The notes under the pieces: generated by a model
The model's input: only the letters and a program-made list of their open reading frames with translations
Database searches by the model: none
What the model was told of the DNA's origin: nothing
Part shown: piece after piece, positions 8,663 to 16,028 of the stretch
How positions within the stretch are numbered: the first letter of the stretch is position 1
Layout of the letters: each line of letters begins with the position of its first letter
Source of the DNA: an uncultured Lachnospiraceae bacterium
GTDB taxonomy: Bacteria; Bacillota; Clostridia; Lachnospirales; Lachnospiraceae
Assembly: GCA_910583965.1 (NCBI GenBank)
Contig: CAJUAE010000066.1
Coordinates: forward strand, 1 to 19,098
Length of the DNA: 19,098 nt
Direction: 5' to 3'
Translations under genes and position numbers: made by a program

Positions 8663-9976
8663 TTAGTTAAAATTCGAGAAATATTCTTTTATAATCTCCT
8701 CCATGCCATTTGGATACTTTCCTGCTGCAATTCCCTCATAAGCATTCTGTGTATAACTTCCAATCACAGCTTCATGAGACATATGTGTCCCCTTCCAACT
8801 CAATCCATTCTGTGCATGAAAATACTCTGATGCATCATGGTCTACTGCATTTCCAGTCAAATTTTCACTCTCTGCAATTTCATTTGGAATGCTGACATAA
8901 TCATGTGGTGTGCTGCTCGTACCAGTTCCCCTTCCAATCCCAGAACCATCACCCTGATCGCCCTGTCCATTGGAACCATTTACACCGTCACCAGATTGCC
9001 CACTCTGCCCAGCTCCATTTTGTCCCGTTCCATTTTGATTGCCAGACTGCCCATTCTGCCCATCTTCATTTTGATTATTAGATGTACTGCCTTGTCCAGT
9101 TTCTTTAGTATTACCAGATTGCCCAGCGTTTCCTTGTGCAAGTTCTGTTCCACGCATTCCCTGCAACTTCTCTGATAATGCCTGCATGGACTCTACTGTG
9201 ACAGATGATACAGTCGCACCATTCTGCAAGCTCTGTGCAAGCGCTGCCAACTCATTTGCTGCGCTTTCATATTTATATTCCAATTTCTGTGACGCAGCCT
9301 TTATCATTTCCATGTTAGACGCTTGCTGAAATTCCTCCTGAGAAGCCTGTAAGCTCTCTGCCATCTCCTGCAAAACTGCCTGTTGTGCTACTGTCAAATC
9401 CTGCTCTTGAGAAAATTTTTCTAATGTCTCTAAAACCTCTTGCACCTCCTCTGTCTTATTTCGTGCTTCTTCTTTTATATTGTGAAGTTCCTGTGCACGT
9501 TCTTTCATTGCAGAAGGCATCAATGCAAGAATAATGAGCACTGCAAACAATCCTGTCAAGCCTGCCAAATGCTTCCATGGTGGCAAGATTGCAATTCGTA
9601 TTTTATCGTGTTGCGTCTGCAACTGTTTTATAGCATCTGCCCGCTGAAGTTCAACCAATTTTCCTTCTTTTTCTAAGTTTTCATAAGCTGTTACAATCCG
9701 TTCCTCAAACCCAAAACGATCGATTGCAAGTGCTGTCTGCTCCATATTTTTACGCTTCAAAAAAGTTCTTATCATTGCAGTCAGCAACGCAAAAATCAAT
9801 ACCACAACTGTACAAAATTTTACATAATAAAAAGGAATGATAAAAGCAATCGCCTGCAATAAAATCCCCACACCAGTACCAATACTGAGAAAAAACACTG
9901 TTTTTTTCAAAAACACTGCCGCATTTAATCTAAGGCAACAGGATTGTATTATTTTTACAAATGCTCTCTGACTCAT
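8663..9976 (-). CDS. Membrane protein with coiled coil, Gly/Asn/Gln-rich linker and conserved C-terminal tail (437 aa)
   Basis: No firm family name is recognised. Numbering from the chosen start, there are hydrophobic segments at about 25-50, 53-71 and 137-154, then a long charged alpha-helical/coiled-coil stretch (about 160-280) rich in Gln and Glu. A low-complexity linker of Gly, Asn, Gln and Ser follows (about 281-355), then a folded C-terminal tail. The tail has an E-A-V-I-G-S-Y-T-Q-N-A-Y-E and P-N-G-M-E-E-I-I-K-E-Y-F-S pattern that I associate from memory with uncharacterised membrane proteins beside MoxR genes in Bacillota. An ATG 12 bp upstream (9988) is in frame but lacks a ribosome binding site. 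The ATG at 9976 has GGAGGAG at 9980-9986, so it is preferred. The position between the ABC permease and MoxR suggests a structural partner of the complex. The function is unknown. Confidence 0.85.
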   Translation of the reverse strand: MSQRAFVKIIQSCCLRLNAAVFLKKTVFFLSIGTGVGILLQAIAFIIPFYYVKFCTVVVLIFALLTAMIRTFLKRKNMEQTALAIDRFGFEERIVTAYENLEKEGKLVELQRADAIKQLQTQHDKIRIAILPPWKHLAGLTGLFAVLIILALMPSAMKERAQELHNIKEEARNKTEEVQEVLETLEKFSQEQDLTVAQQAVLQEMAESLQASQEEFQQASNMEMIKAASQKLEYKYESAANELAALAQSLQNGATVSSVTVESMQALSEKLQGMRGTELAQGNAGQSGNTKETGQGSTSNNQNEDGQNGQSGNQNGTGQNGAGQSGQSGDGVNGSNGQGDQGDGSGIGRGTGTSSTPHDYVSIPNEIAESENLTGNAVDHDASEYFHAQNGLSWKGTHMSHEAVIGSYTQNAYEGIAAGKYPNGMEEIIKEYFSNFN

Positions 9977-9979
9977 GGA

Positions 9980-9986
9980 CTCCTCC
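9980..9986 (-). promoter_or_regulatory. Ribosome binding site deciding the start at 9976
   Basis: GGAGGAG on the minus strand sits just before the ATG at 9976 and overlaps the upstream in-frame ATG (9988), which has no site of its own. This supports the shorter protein. Confidence 0.75.
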
Positions 9987-9997
9987 ATTACAATCTT

Positions 9998-10963
9998 TTA
10001 GAAACTTGAATCTTCTTTTACAAAAGATTGATCTTTTTTACTTGTTTTTTTATTTTGTGTGGATTTTCTTCTTGAAATATTTTTGGAAGAAGAATGCATT
10101 GGATTTACCCTCCATGCAGCAACAATCATAAACAGAATTGCCAATGCTAATATACATGCAGCAGACAAAAACATCCATGTCTTTCCCTGTGACAGGTGAT
10201 AAGTAAAAAATCCAACCTCATTCCTATTAAAGTTTGAACCTGCCACACCAAAGATAGACTCTCCTGTCATAATCTGCATAAAAAATTCCTCAAAGAACAC
10301 GCCCGGATTAATCAATAAAAACAGCATTGATTCTCCCGCGCGTTCCCCTTTAGTCCAAAGAAAACTTAATATTAAGGGAACAAATGTCAGAACATAAATC
10401 ACAAAATATATTGCAAAGGACAGGACAACTGCTACGATAGATCTGTGACAAAACGAAGAACAACAAATTCCAATGCTCCCAGAAAACACAGACAACAGAA
10501 TAATTGCCAAGATAAAATAGAGTAAACTACTCCATTCCAAACCACCTATCACAAAGGCCAATGCCATAATTGGCATTCCAGCAACGACAAAAAAAAGAAT
10601 TCGAATCACTGCGGAAATCACTTTTCCCACTACAATAGAAAACGGTGACATACATGTCGTCAACATAATATCGAATGTCTGTCGTTCCTTTTCCCCTGAA
10701 ATAGCAGGCGCCGTAATAATTGGCACAATCAGCACAACGATAAACGCCTGTACTACTGCCTGCACAGGAAACAGATAAATCAAATAACTGTAAATATTGT
10801 TACTACTATAATAACTATTGTTATCTGCCTGAATAATTGCTAATGCTAACAGAAATGCCAATGTTAACACGACCTCATAAGCAAATAGCCCCCAACTCAA
10901 CCGCATACTGCGAGCAGTTACTTGTAAATCCTTTTTTATAATTGGATTGATTCGTATTTTCAC
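9998..10963 (-). CDS. ABC-2 type transporter permease (321 aa)
   Basis: Integral membrane subunit of an ABC-2 exporter. About six membrane segments can be seen (roughly 26-45, 60-83, 112-137, 146-166, 175-200 and 263-284). The cytoplasmic loop after TM2 has the ABC-2 hallmark A-P-A-I-S-G-E-K-E-R-Q-T-F-D-I-M-L-T at about 85-102, the coupling region seen in GldF-like and NosY-like permeases. The C-terminus is a basic Lys/Ser-rich tail. The start codon is GTG: an ideal AGGAGGTG lies 7 nt upstream at 10971-10978, and the nearby ATG runs straight into a stop. The gene overlaps the ATPase gene by 4 bp (GTGA), and the ribosome binding site lies inside the last codons of the ATPase, so the two are probably translationally coupled. 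The substrate is unknown. Confidence 0.93.
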   Translation of the reverse strand: MKIRINPIIKKDLQVTARSMRLSWGLFAYEVVLTLAFLLALAIIQADNNSYYSSNNIYSYLIYLFPVQAVVQAFIVVLIVPIITAPAISGEKERQTFDIMLTTCMSPFSIVVGKVISAVIRILFFVVAGMPIMALAFVIGGLEWSSLLYFILAIILLSVFSGSIGICCSSFCHRSIVAVVLSFAIYFVIYVLTFVPLILSFLWTKGERAGESMLFLLINPGVFFEEFFMQIMTGESIFGVAGSNFNRNEVGFFTYHLSQGKTWMFLSAACILALAILFMIVAAWRVNPMHSSSKNISRRKSTQNKKTSKKDQSFVKEDSSF

Positions 10964-11886
10964 TGCATATCACCTCCTGTCAATTGCATAAACAATGCTT
11001 CCAGATTCCCTTCCTCCCGATAAAACCCTGTCAAAACCACTTGATTTTGAATCAAAAGTCCAATGAGCGCACTTATCTGTTGATCTGTATTATTATTAGA
11101 TATAATAATCTCATTTTCTCTGACAGATTCCACGCTCACTCCTACCTGTTCTTGTAAAAGACGCACTGCAGTTTCCATGCCAGATACAGTCTGAATGTGA
11201 ATACGTTTTCCACCAGCAGCCTGCTGCATAATATCCTCAATACGCCCCGCCGTAATTAGCTGCCCATGATTCATAATTCCAATACTTGTGCACATCTCTG
11301 AAAGCTCTGAAAGAATATGAGAGCTAATAACAATTGTCTTCCCCATAGAATGAAGATTTTTTAATAACTCCTTCATCTCCACACGTGCTCTAGGGTCTAA
11401 ACCCGAACTTGGTTCATCTAAGATCAACAATTTGGGATTGTGAAGCAGTGCTCTGGCCACACAAAGTCGCTGTTTCATCCCGCGAGAAAGTGTATCCACA
11501 TAAAATTCTTTCTTGTCAGAAAGATTGACAAGTTCTAGCAAGTCATCTGATAATTTTGCAATATCCCGCGAGCGCATCCCATACATTGAACCATAAAAAT
11601 CCATATATTCGCGCACTTTTAGATTCTCGTACACTCCAAAGAAATCCGGCACATACCCAATTAAGCGCTTCATTTCTTTTGTCCCTACAGCGGCCTCCGT
11701 TCCCCCAATCTGCACCGATCCGCTGCTTGCCTTTAACAGTCCGCAGACAATCCGAATTGTGGTCGTCTTCCCCGCACCATTTGGTCCTACAAATCCAAAC
11801 AAATCACCTTCTGGAATATGCAGTGACAAATGATTGACAGCCATAAATGAGCCATACCTTTTCGTTAAATCATTAATATATAACAT
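10960..11886 (-). CDS. ABC transporter ATP-binding protein (308 aa)
   Basis: Nucleotide-binding subunit that powers the adjacent ABC-2 permease. Numbering from the chosen start: Walker A G-P-N-G-A-G-K-T-T at 34-42, signature L-S-R-G-M-K-Q at 133-139, Walker B L-L-I-L-D-E-P at 153-159 with S-S-G-L-D, and the switch histidine in S-S-H at about 190. A C-terminal extension (about 215-308) is typical of this DRA/GldA-like group. The frame is open to an ATG at 11922, but that would overlap the previous gene. The ATG at 11886 has GGGGAGA (11894-11900) 7 nt upstream, directly after the previous stop, and the sequence M-L-Y-I-N-D-L-T-K-R-Y-G fits the usual ABC N-terminus. It should form a 2+2 complex with the permease. 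Confidence 0.95.
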   Translation of the reverse strand: MLYINDLTKRYGSFMAVNHLSLHIPEGDLFGFVGPNGAGKTTTIRIVCGLLKASSGSVQIGGTEAAVGTKEMKRLIGYVPDFFGVYENLKVREYMDFYGSMYGMRSRDIAKLSDDLLELVNLSDKKEFYVDTLSRGMKQRLCVARALLHNPKLLILDEPSSGLDPRARVEMKELLKNLHSMGKTIVISSHILSELSEMCTSIGIMNHGQLITAGRIEDIMQQAAGGKRIHIQTVSGMETAVRLLQEQVGVSVESVRENEIIISNNNTDQQISALIGLLIQNQVVLTGFYREEGNLEALFMQLTGGDMQ

Positions 11887-11900
11887 ACGAAAATCTCCCC

Positions 11901-13904
11901 CTACTGTACAGAATACAGACACCCATAAGAAGTTTCACTACAATTGTCATCCACTGCCTTATTCCAGTCCTTCGTCACACCAATTACAATCTTTGCATCA
12001 GAATCTTCCTGCAAACTCGCAACAGAAACGCCAATTCCAAGTGCAGCAATAAAATCCACATCTTTCGTTTCCTTGCCACGATAAATCTCATTCATATAGC
12101 CATGTAAGTAATCTTCTACCACATTATCATAGCTCTTTGAAGAAAGATATACTGCCTTGCTTAGATCACGTGTCTCCCCCGCAGGAAGATTGTCATATAT
12201 AAATAAAGTGTCATATGCAATCACCGCAAAATATTCAAAATCCCAATTGGTCTTGTTTGTGACAGTGCCATTCATTCCCAGAACCACAATATCTTTTTCA
12301 TCCGTAAACGTGCCACTAATTTCCATTCCATTCACTGGCTGTATGTCAAGCAAAATTTTTCCTGATGCTTTGTTCTCCATATTTCCTGCCTTAAAATAAG
12401 CATCCTCAAAACCTGCACTTGGATTCAAACCAAAGGAAATTCTATCACCCTCTTTTACAATACGACTGTGATACTTATCATTTTTATTACTAATATTGTA
12501 AGAATCAGACCAAAGGGGACCACAATATCCATACCCCTCTGCCAACTGCAACATCCATTCCTTATGTCCAGCATCATAACTATGCATATAAGTTATTGCA
12601 TCTTGATCGGGAGTGCCCAATTTCTCAATAGTAACAGAATAAACTCTTGTATCCACTACCTCAAAGCCTCTCCCTGCAATATAAATCAAAAGCACTCCGA
12701 CAAGCGTTGTGATTGGGACTGCAATCCAATAAAAATCTCGTTTTTTCAAAAAGCGCAAGATTAAATAAAGCACAGGCCCCACAAAAACTACATATAAAAT
12801 TACAATCACTTTAAGCATATTAAAATTCAGCCGGTTACCACCATTTCCAAATGTTCTAAAAATTCTAGAAATAACGTATTTATTGTTATAATAGTTATCC
12901 TTAGAATCATATACAATCTTTGTATAAGAATTAACCGGAACCAAAAGCTCATATACATAAGATTCTACATCTTGTAACACAAGTTTTGACAGGGAATATG
13001 GTACAAGTTCCACTGCACCATCGCCCTGCGAAGCAATTAAGCCAAGAATATCTAGATTCGTATTATATTGGTTATTCACATCTTTTAGTTCTGCCATATA
13101 CATTTTTACAAGGTTCTTATCATAATGGTCCTGATAGGGATGCTCGTTCGGTGCATTTACTTTAGAACACGCTATTCCCAGAAAATCCAGTCCGCTCAAC
13201 ACATCTTCTGCGCGCTCTCCTGTACCGACAATCAGCATTCCGCCCTCCTCCACCCAACACTGAATACGTTCCAGTTCTGTGTCCGTCAAAATACTGGTAT
13301 TATAATTATCAATAACCAAAAAAGTCAAACCATTCTCCAAAGATTGCATCAGATTGTCCTGATTCAACTTGTCTAATTTTATAGGTAATTCAGTACCATT
13401 ATAGTATAAATTTTCTCCTTCCATGTCCAAATAAGTCAAGGATGCATAGGAATCACTCAAAATTCCCATGGATAACAGATCCATCCCACTCAAAAAAATA
13501 TTTGGAAAAACCTTTGACGCTGCCAGTTTATTTTCTTTATCTAACAAGGAAACAGACACAGAAGCGCCCATGTCATCAAAACTCTCTTTTGGTATTTTGA
13601 CTAAAAACTGTTTTGTACTGCCTTGCGGCAAGGAGAGTATTGTATCGTAAACACAGCTTAGCGAATAGTATGTATTTTCTAAGCGAACCCGTGCTATCCC
13701 CTGCCAGTTTTCTCCTTGATTGGAGACAGCCACCTGAATATCATATGTAGAAAAATTCTGTGAATGCAACTGCGCATCAATAGAAAACAATTCCTCTTGT
13801 GCGCAGGCTGTCACTGCTTTCTTTCCAGCAAATACACCACAAATCAAAATTACTAAAACAAGAACTGCCAGAAGTCTTTTATTGGACTTTACTCTGTCTT
13901 TCAT
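11901..13904 (-). CDS. Exported membrane protein with GATase-like region, partner of the ABC-2 transporter (667 aa)
   Basis: Large membrane protein with most of its mass outside the cell. Residues 10-27 form a signal anchor or signal peptide; a possible cleavage site lies near T-A-C-A-Q. A beta-rich N-terminal domain follows (about 38-140). Next comes an alpha/beta segment with F-L-V-I-D-N-Y-N-T-S and the W-V-E-E-G-G-M-L-I-V-G-T-G pattern (about 194-230), which resembles the glutamine-amidotransferase/GldG-like fold used by exported partners of ABC-2 systems. Two membrane segments lie at about 364-386 and 391-411, separated by a basic K-K-R loop, and a second soluble domain runs from 415 to 667. 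The ATG is preceded by AAAGGAAA. It is the first gene of the envelope block, 27 bp after galK, with 14 bp to the ATPase start. The export and domain calls are moderate; the function is unknown. Confidence 0.82.
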   Translation of the reverse strand: MKDRVKSNKRLLAVLVLVILICGVFAGKKAVTACAQEELFSIDAQLHSQNFSTYDIQVAVSNQGENWQGIARVRLENTYYSLSCVYDTILSLPQGSTKQFLVKIPKESFDDMGASVSVSLLDKENKLAASKVFPNIFLSGMDLLSMGILSDSYASLTYLDMEGENLYYNGTELPIKLDKLNQDNLMQSLENGLTFLVIDNYNTSILTDTELERIQCWVEEGGMLIVGTGERAEDVLSGLDFLGIACSKVNAPNEHPYQDHYDKNLVKMYMAELKDVNNQYNTNLDILGLIASQGDGAVELVPYSLSKLVLQDVESYVYELLVPVNSYTKIVYDSKDNYYNNKYVISRIFRTFGNGGNRLNFNMLKVIVILYVVFVGPVLYLILRFLKKRDFYWIAVPITTLVGVLLIYIAGRGFEVVDTRVYSVTIEKLGTPDQDAITYMHSYDAGHKEWMLQLAEGYGYCGPLWSDSYNISNKNDKYHSRIVKEGDRISFGLNPSAGFEDAYFKAGNMENKASGKILLDIQPVNGMEISGTFTDEKDIVVLGMNGTVTNKTNWDFEYFAVIAYDTLFIYDNLPAGETRDLSKAVYLSSKSYDNVVEDYLHGYMNEIYRGKETKDVDFIAALGIGVSVASLQEDSDAKIVIGVTKDWNKAVDDNCSETSYGCLYSVQ

Positions 13905-13931
13905 GTCTATTTCCTTTCTTTCTGCAGATCT

Positions 13932-15164
13932 TTAGATTCTGACTGCTCCAACCGCCCTAATATTCATTGGGTAAACATTGCTCTCTCCCACATAATTTGC
14001 AATATATTTCACATAATTATCTGCTTCTGCAAGTGGTACCAAACACATAATTACCCCTGCAAATCCACCGCCATGTACACGACATACACCATCTCCAATT
14101 CCCTGTAAAAATAATTCTGTAAGCGCAAGTGTACGTGTAATCTTTTGCTCTTTGCAATTCTGAAGTGAATAGCAATTCTGTAAAAGCTCCCATGAAGAAG
14201 TGCCTGATTCCTTGACAAGCTTTAATACTTTATTAATATCATCTTTCTCAATTGCCTCTGCCATCTCGTCTACTCTGCGATTTTCCTCAAAGAAATGGAT
14301 TGCGCGCAACAATACTCTGTCGTTCTCTATCTCATTTGCATGTGCAAGCAATTTTTCAAGATTCGTCTCACATAAAAGCTCTGCCCCAAGAACCTTTGCA
14401 GCCTCTTTCATCTCATTTGGAATACCAGAATATTCTTCACTTAGGTCTGCATGTCCTTTCCCTGTGTTTACAATGACAAGTCGATAACCTTTCTTCTCAA
14501 AAGAAAAAGTAAGCGGTCGGTACTCCGGCTGACTACCATTTGCAAAGTCAAACAAAACAGGGCCGCCAACCGCACATGCCATCTGATCCATCATTCCAGA
14601 TGCTTTGTTCCAGTATACATTCTCAGAGTATTTGCCAATTTTGGCATAATCTGCACAACTCATCGCCCCGTCATTAAAGAAATGATTGACAATCGTACAT
14701 ACAAGCATCTCAAAGGAAGCAGACGAGCTAACTCCTGCTGCTGCAATTACATTGGTAGACACATAGGCATCAAATCCACGAACTTGAAAGCCAAACTTTT
14801 GCGCACCCTCTATCATACCTGCAAGCAAAGCGACTGTTCCGCCACCCTTGACAACATTGTCCAGTCTGTCAATATCCACAACAACCTCCTTGTCATAGCC
14901 TTCACTCGTAATATGAATAACACTGCTGTTATTTGGGTAAGCAGCACCGATTGTATCTAGATCAATACTGCCTGCAATAACTTTACCGCCATTGTGGTCT
15001 GTGTGATTCCCAATAATCTCTGTCCTTCCAGGTGCAGAGAAAAACTCCGCCTCGTCATGGCCATACTTTTTCTGAAAGTTCTCTGCCAAAGCACTTAAAC
15101 GCTCTCCACTTTTTACGCTCTCTCCGTAAACTTTTTCTAATCTCTCAATACTTGGAATATTCAT
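13932..15164 (-). CDS. galK: Galactokinase (410 aa)
   Basis: Cytosolic GHMP-family kinase that phosphorylates alpha-D-galactose at C1 with ATP, the entry step of the Leloir pathway. The galactokinase signature is at 45-60 (P-G-R-T-E-I-I-G-N-H-T-D-H-N-G-G). The ATP-binding motif A-A-G-V-S-S-S-A-S is at 142-150, the catalytic-Asp region M-M-D-Q at 191-194 and the third motif R-V-H-G-G-G-F-A-G at about 362-370. The usual Glu of the G-E-H-T-D-Y signature is Asn here and the Tyr is His; I recall this variant from clostridial galactokinases. Activity on another sugar cannot be excluded. The ATG has AAAGGAGG upstream. No galE or galT is in the window. The gene lies 66 bp after the hydrolase and 27 bp before the envelope operon, with no terminator in between. 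Confidence 0.93.
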   Translation of the reverse strand: MNIPSIERLEKVYGESVKSGERLSALAENFQKKYGHDEAEFFSAPGRTEIIGNHTDHNGGKVIAGSIDLDTIGAAYPNNSSVIHITSEGYDKEVVVDIDRLDNVVKGGGTVALLAGMIEGAQKFGFQVRGFDAYVSTNVIAAAGVSSSASFEMLVCTIVNHFFNDGAMSCADYAKIGKYSENVYWNKASGMMDQMACAVGGPVLFDFANGSQPEYRPLTFSFEKKGYRLVIVNTGKGHADLSEEYSGIPNEMKEAAKVLGAELLCETNLEKLLAHANEIENDRVLLRAIHFFEENRRVDEMAEAIEKDDINKVLKLVKESGTSSWELLQNCYSLQNCKEQKITRTLALTELFLQGIGDGVCRVHGGGFAGVIMCLVPLAEADNYVKYIANYVGESNVYPMNIRAVGAVRI

Positions 15165-15229
15165 TTTTTAGTTCCTCCTTTTTATTTATAAATGTACTCT
15201 CGAAATCTATTTATTGTTTTTCCTACTCC

Positions 15230-15258
15230 ATTATACATCAAAATGTTTCAAAATCCAA
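15230..15258 (-). promoter_or_regulatory. Candidate sigma-A promoter for galK
   Basis: On the minus strand, TTGGAT (15253-15258), a 17-nt spacer and a perfect TATAAT (15230-15235) lie 66 bp upstream of the galK start. The -10 box overlaps the TAA stop of the hydrolase gene. The -35 box is weak (three of six consensus bases). It would also drive the downstream envelope genes if they are cotranscribed. Confidence 0.5.
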
Positions 15259-15953
15259 TAAATTCCTTTTGCAATCCTTATATCAGGTTCTGAAAAATGT
15301 CCCCCATGATTCCATTCAAGGATTCCTTGCATATTTTCCTGACATTCACAAAGTCGCTTATATATCCTTTTTGTGTTATCCCCAACTACTGCTATCTTCT
15401 TATTTTTTGTCTGTTCCTCTTTGTCGCCAAGACTTAGATAAACATACTTTGTATCAGGACTTAAAACTACCTCTGTTTTTTTCTGAACATAATCAAGTAC
15501 ACCCTCATACCATAACGAACCCGAGCAACTAACCATACCCGAAAAAGCATTACACGCACAGTATACCCACAGGCTAAAAAGACCTGCAAGAGAATATCCA
15601 ACTGAAAAACGAGCAATTTCACACTCTTTTTCCTCAACATATGGTATATAATACGCATTAAGCCACTTTAGCGTATGTTCCGCATTTCCGCCAAATCCAT
15701 CTTTTCCGAAAACTGGCTCTGCCACCCAAGGCGAGAAATCATCATTCCAATTTTGAGATTCGTATGCTGCCAAAATAAAATGTGCTTCTGGCAAATGCCC
15801 CCTTAAATATGACACAACTGTCATAATTGACTCCTGACTTTCCTCCCCAACACCCCAGTAAAATACAGGTAATTTTTTATTTTGTTTCTTTTGATTTTTA
15901 TAAATATGACACTTTCTATTGTATATTGTCACTGTTATCAAATCATTTTTCAT
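15231..15953 (-). CDS. Putative alpha/beta-hydrolase (esterase-like), 240 aa
   Basis: Probably a cytosolic serine hydrolase of the broad esterase-D/putative-esterase group. The nucleophile elbow G-Y-S-L-A-G is at 119-124 (Ser121). A candidate acid is the Asp in S-L-G-D-K (about 177), and a candidate histidine lies in the C-terminal N-H-G-G-H-F (about 215-220), so order and spacing fit a catalytic triad. There is no signal peptide. An in-frame GTG lies 33 bp upstream, but the ATG at 15953 has a clear GAGGGGG site (15959-15965) 5 nt away and is chosen. The gene follows the CoA-transferase after 75 bp and may share its transcript. The substrate is unknown; siderophore or sugar esters are possible in this family, but nothing here decides. 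Confidence 0.75.
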   Translation of the reverse strand: MKNDLITVTIYNRKCHIYKNQKKQNKKLPVFYWGVGEESQESIMTVVSYLRGHLPEAHFILAAYESQNWNDDFSPWVAEPVFGKDGFGGNAEHTLKWLNAYYIPYVEEKECEIARFSVGYSLAGLFSLWVYCACNAFSGMVSCSGSLWYEGVLDYVQKKTEVVLSPDTKYVYLSLGDKEEQTKNKKIAVVGDNTKRIYKRLCECQENMQGILEWNHGGHFSEPDIRIAKGIYWILKHFDV

Positions 15954-16028
15954 TAATTCCCCCTCTGCCTGCCTTTGCAGACGCACTAATCAAGATGGGT
16001 GAAATCTTTGATTTTACACGATCCTAAA

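Noticed and set aside
8910..9136. Tandem DNA repeat or CRISPR-like array in the Gly/Asn/Gln-rich region
   Set aside because: The periodicity is irregular and explained by low-complexity protein coding; there are no constant repeats with unique spacers.
14451..15532. Plus-strand open frames of about 166-169 codons opposite galK and the hydrolase gene
   Set aside because: They lie antisense to well-supported genes, lack ribosome binding sites and recognisable domains, and have Cys/His/Ser-rich composition typical of shadow frames.
15999..16017. Small hairpin between the CoA-transferase and the hydrolase
   Set aside because: Short stem with one mismatch and no T-tract following on the minus strand; not a convincing terminator.
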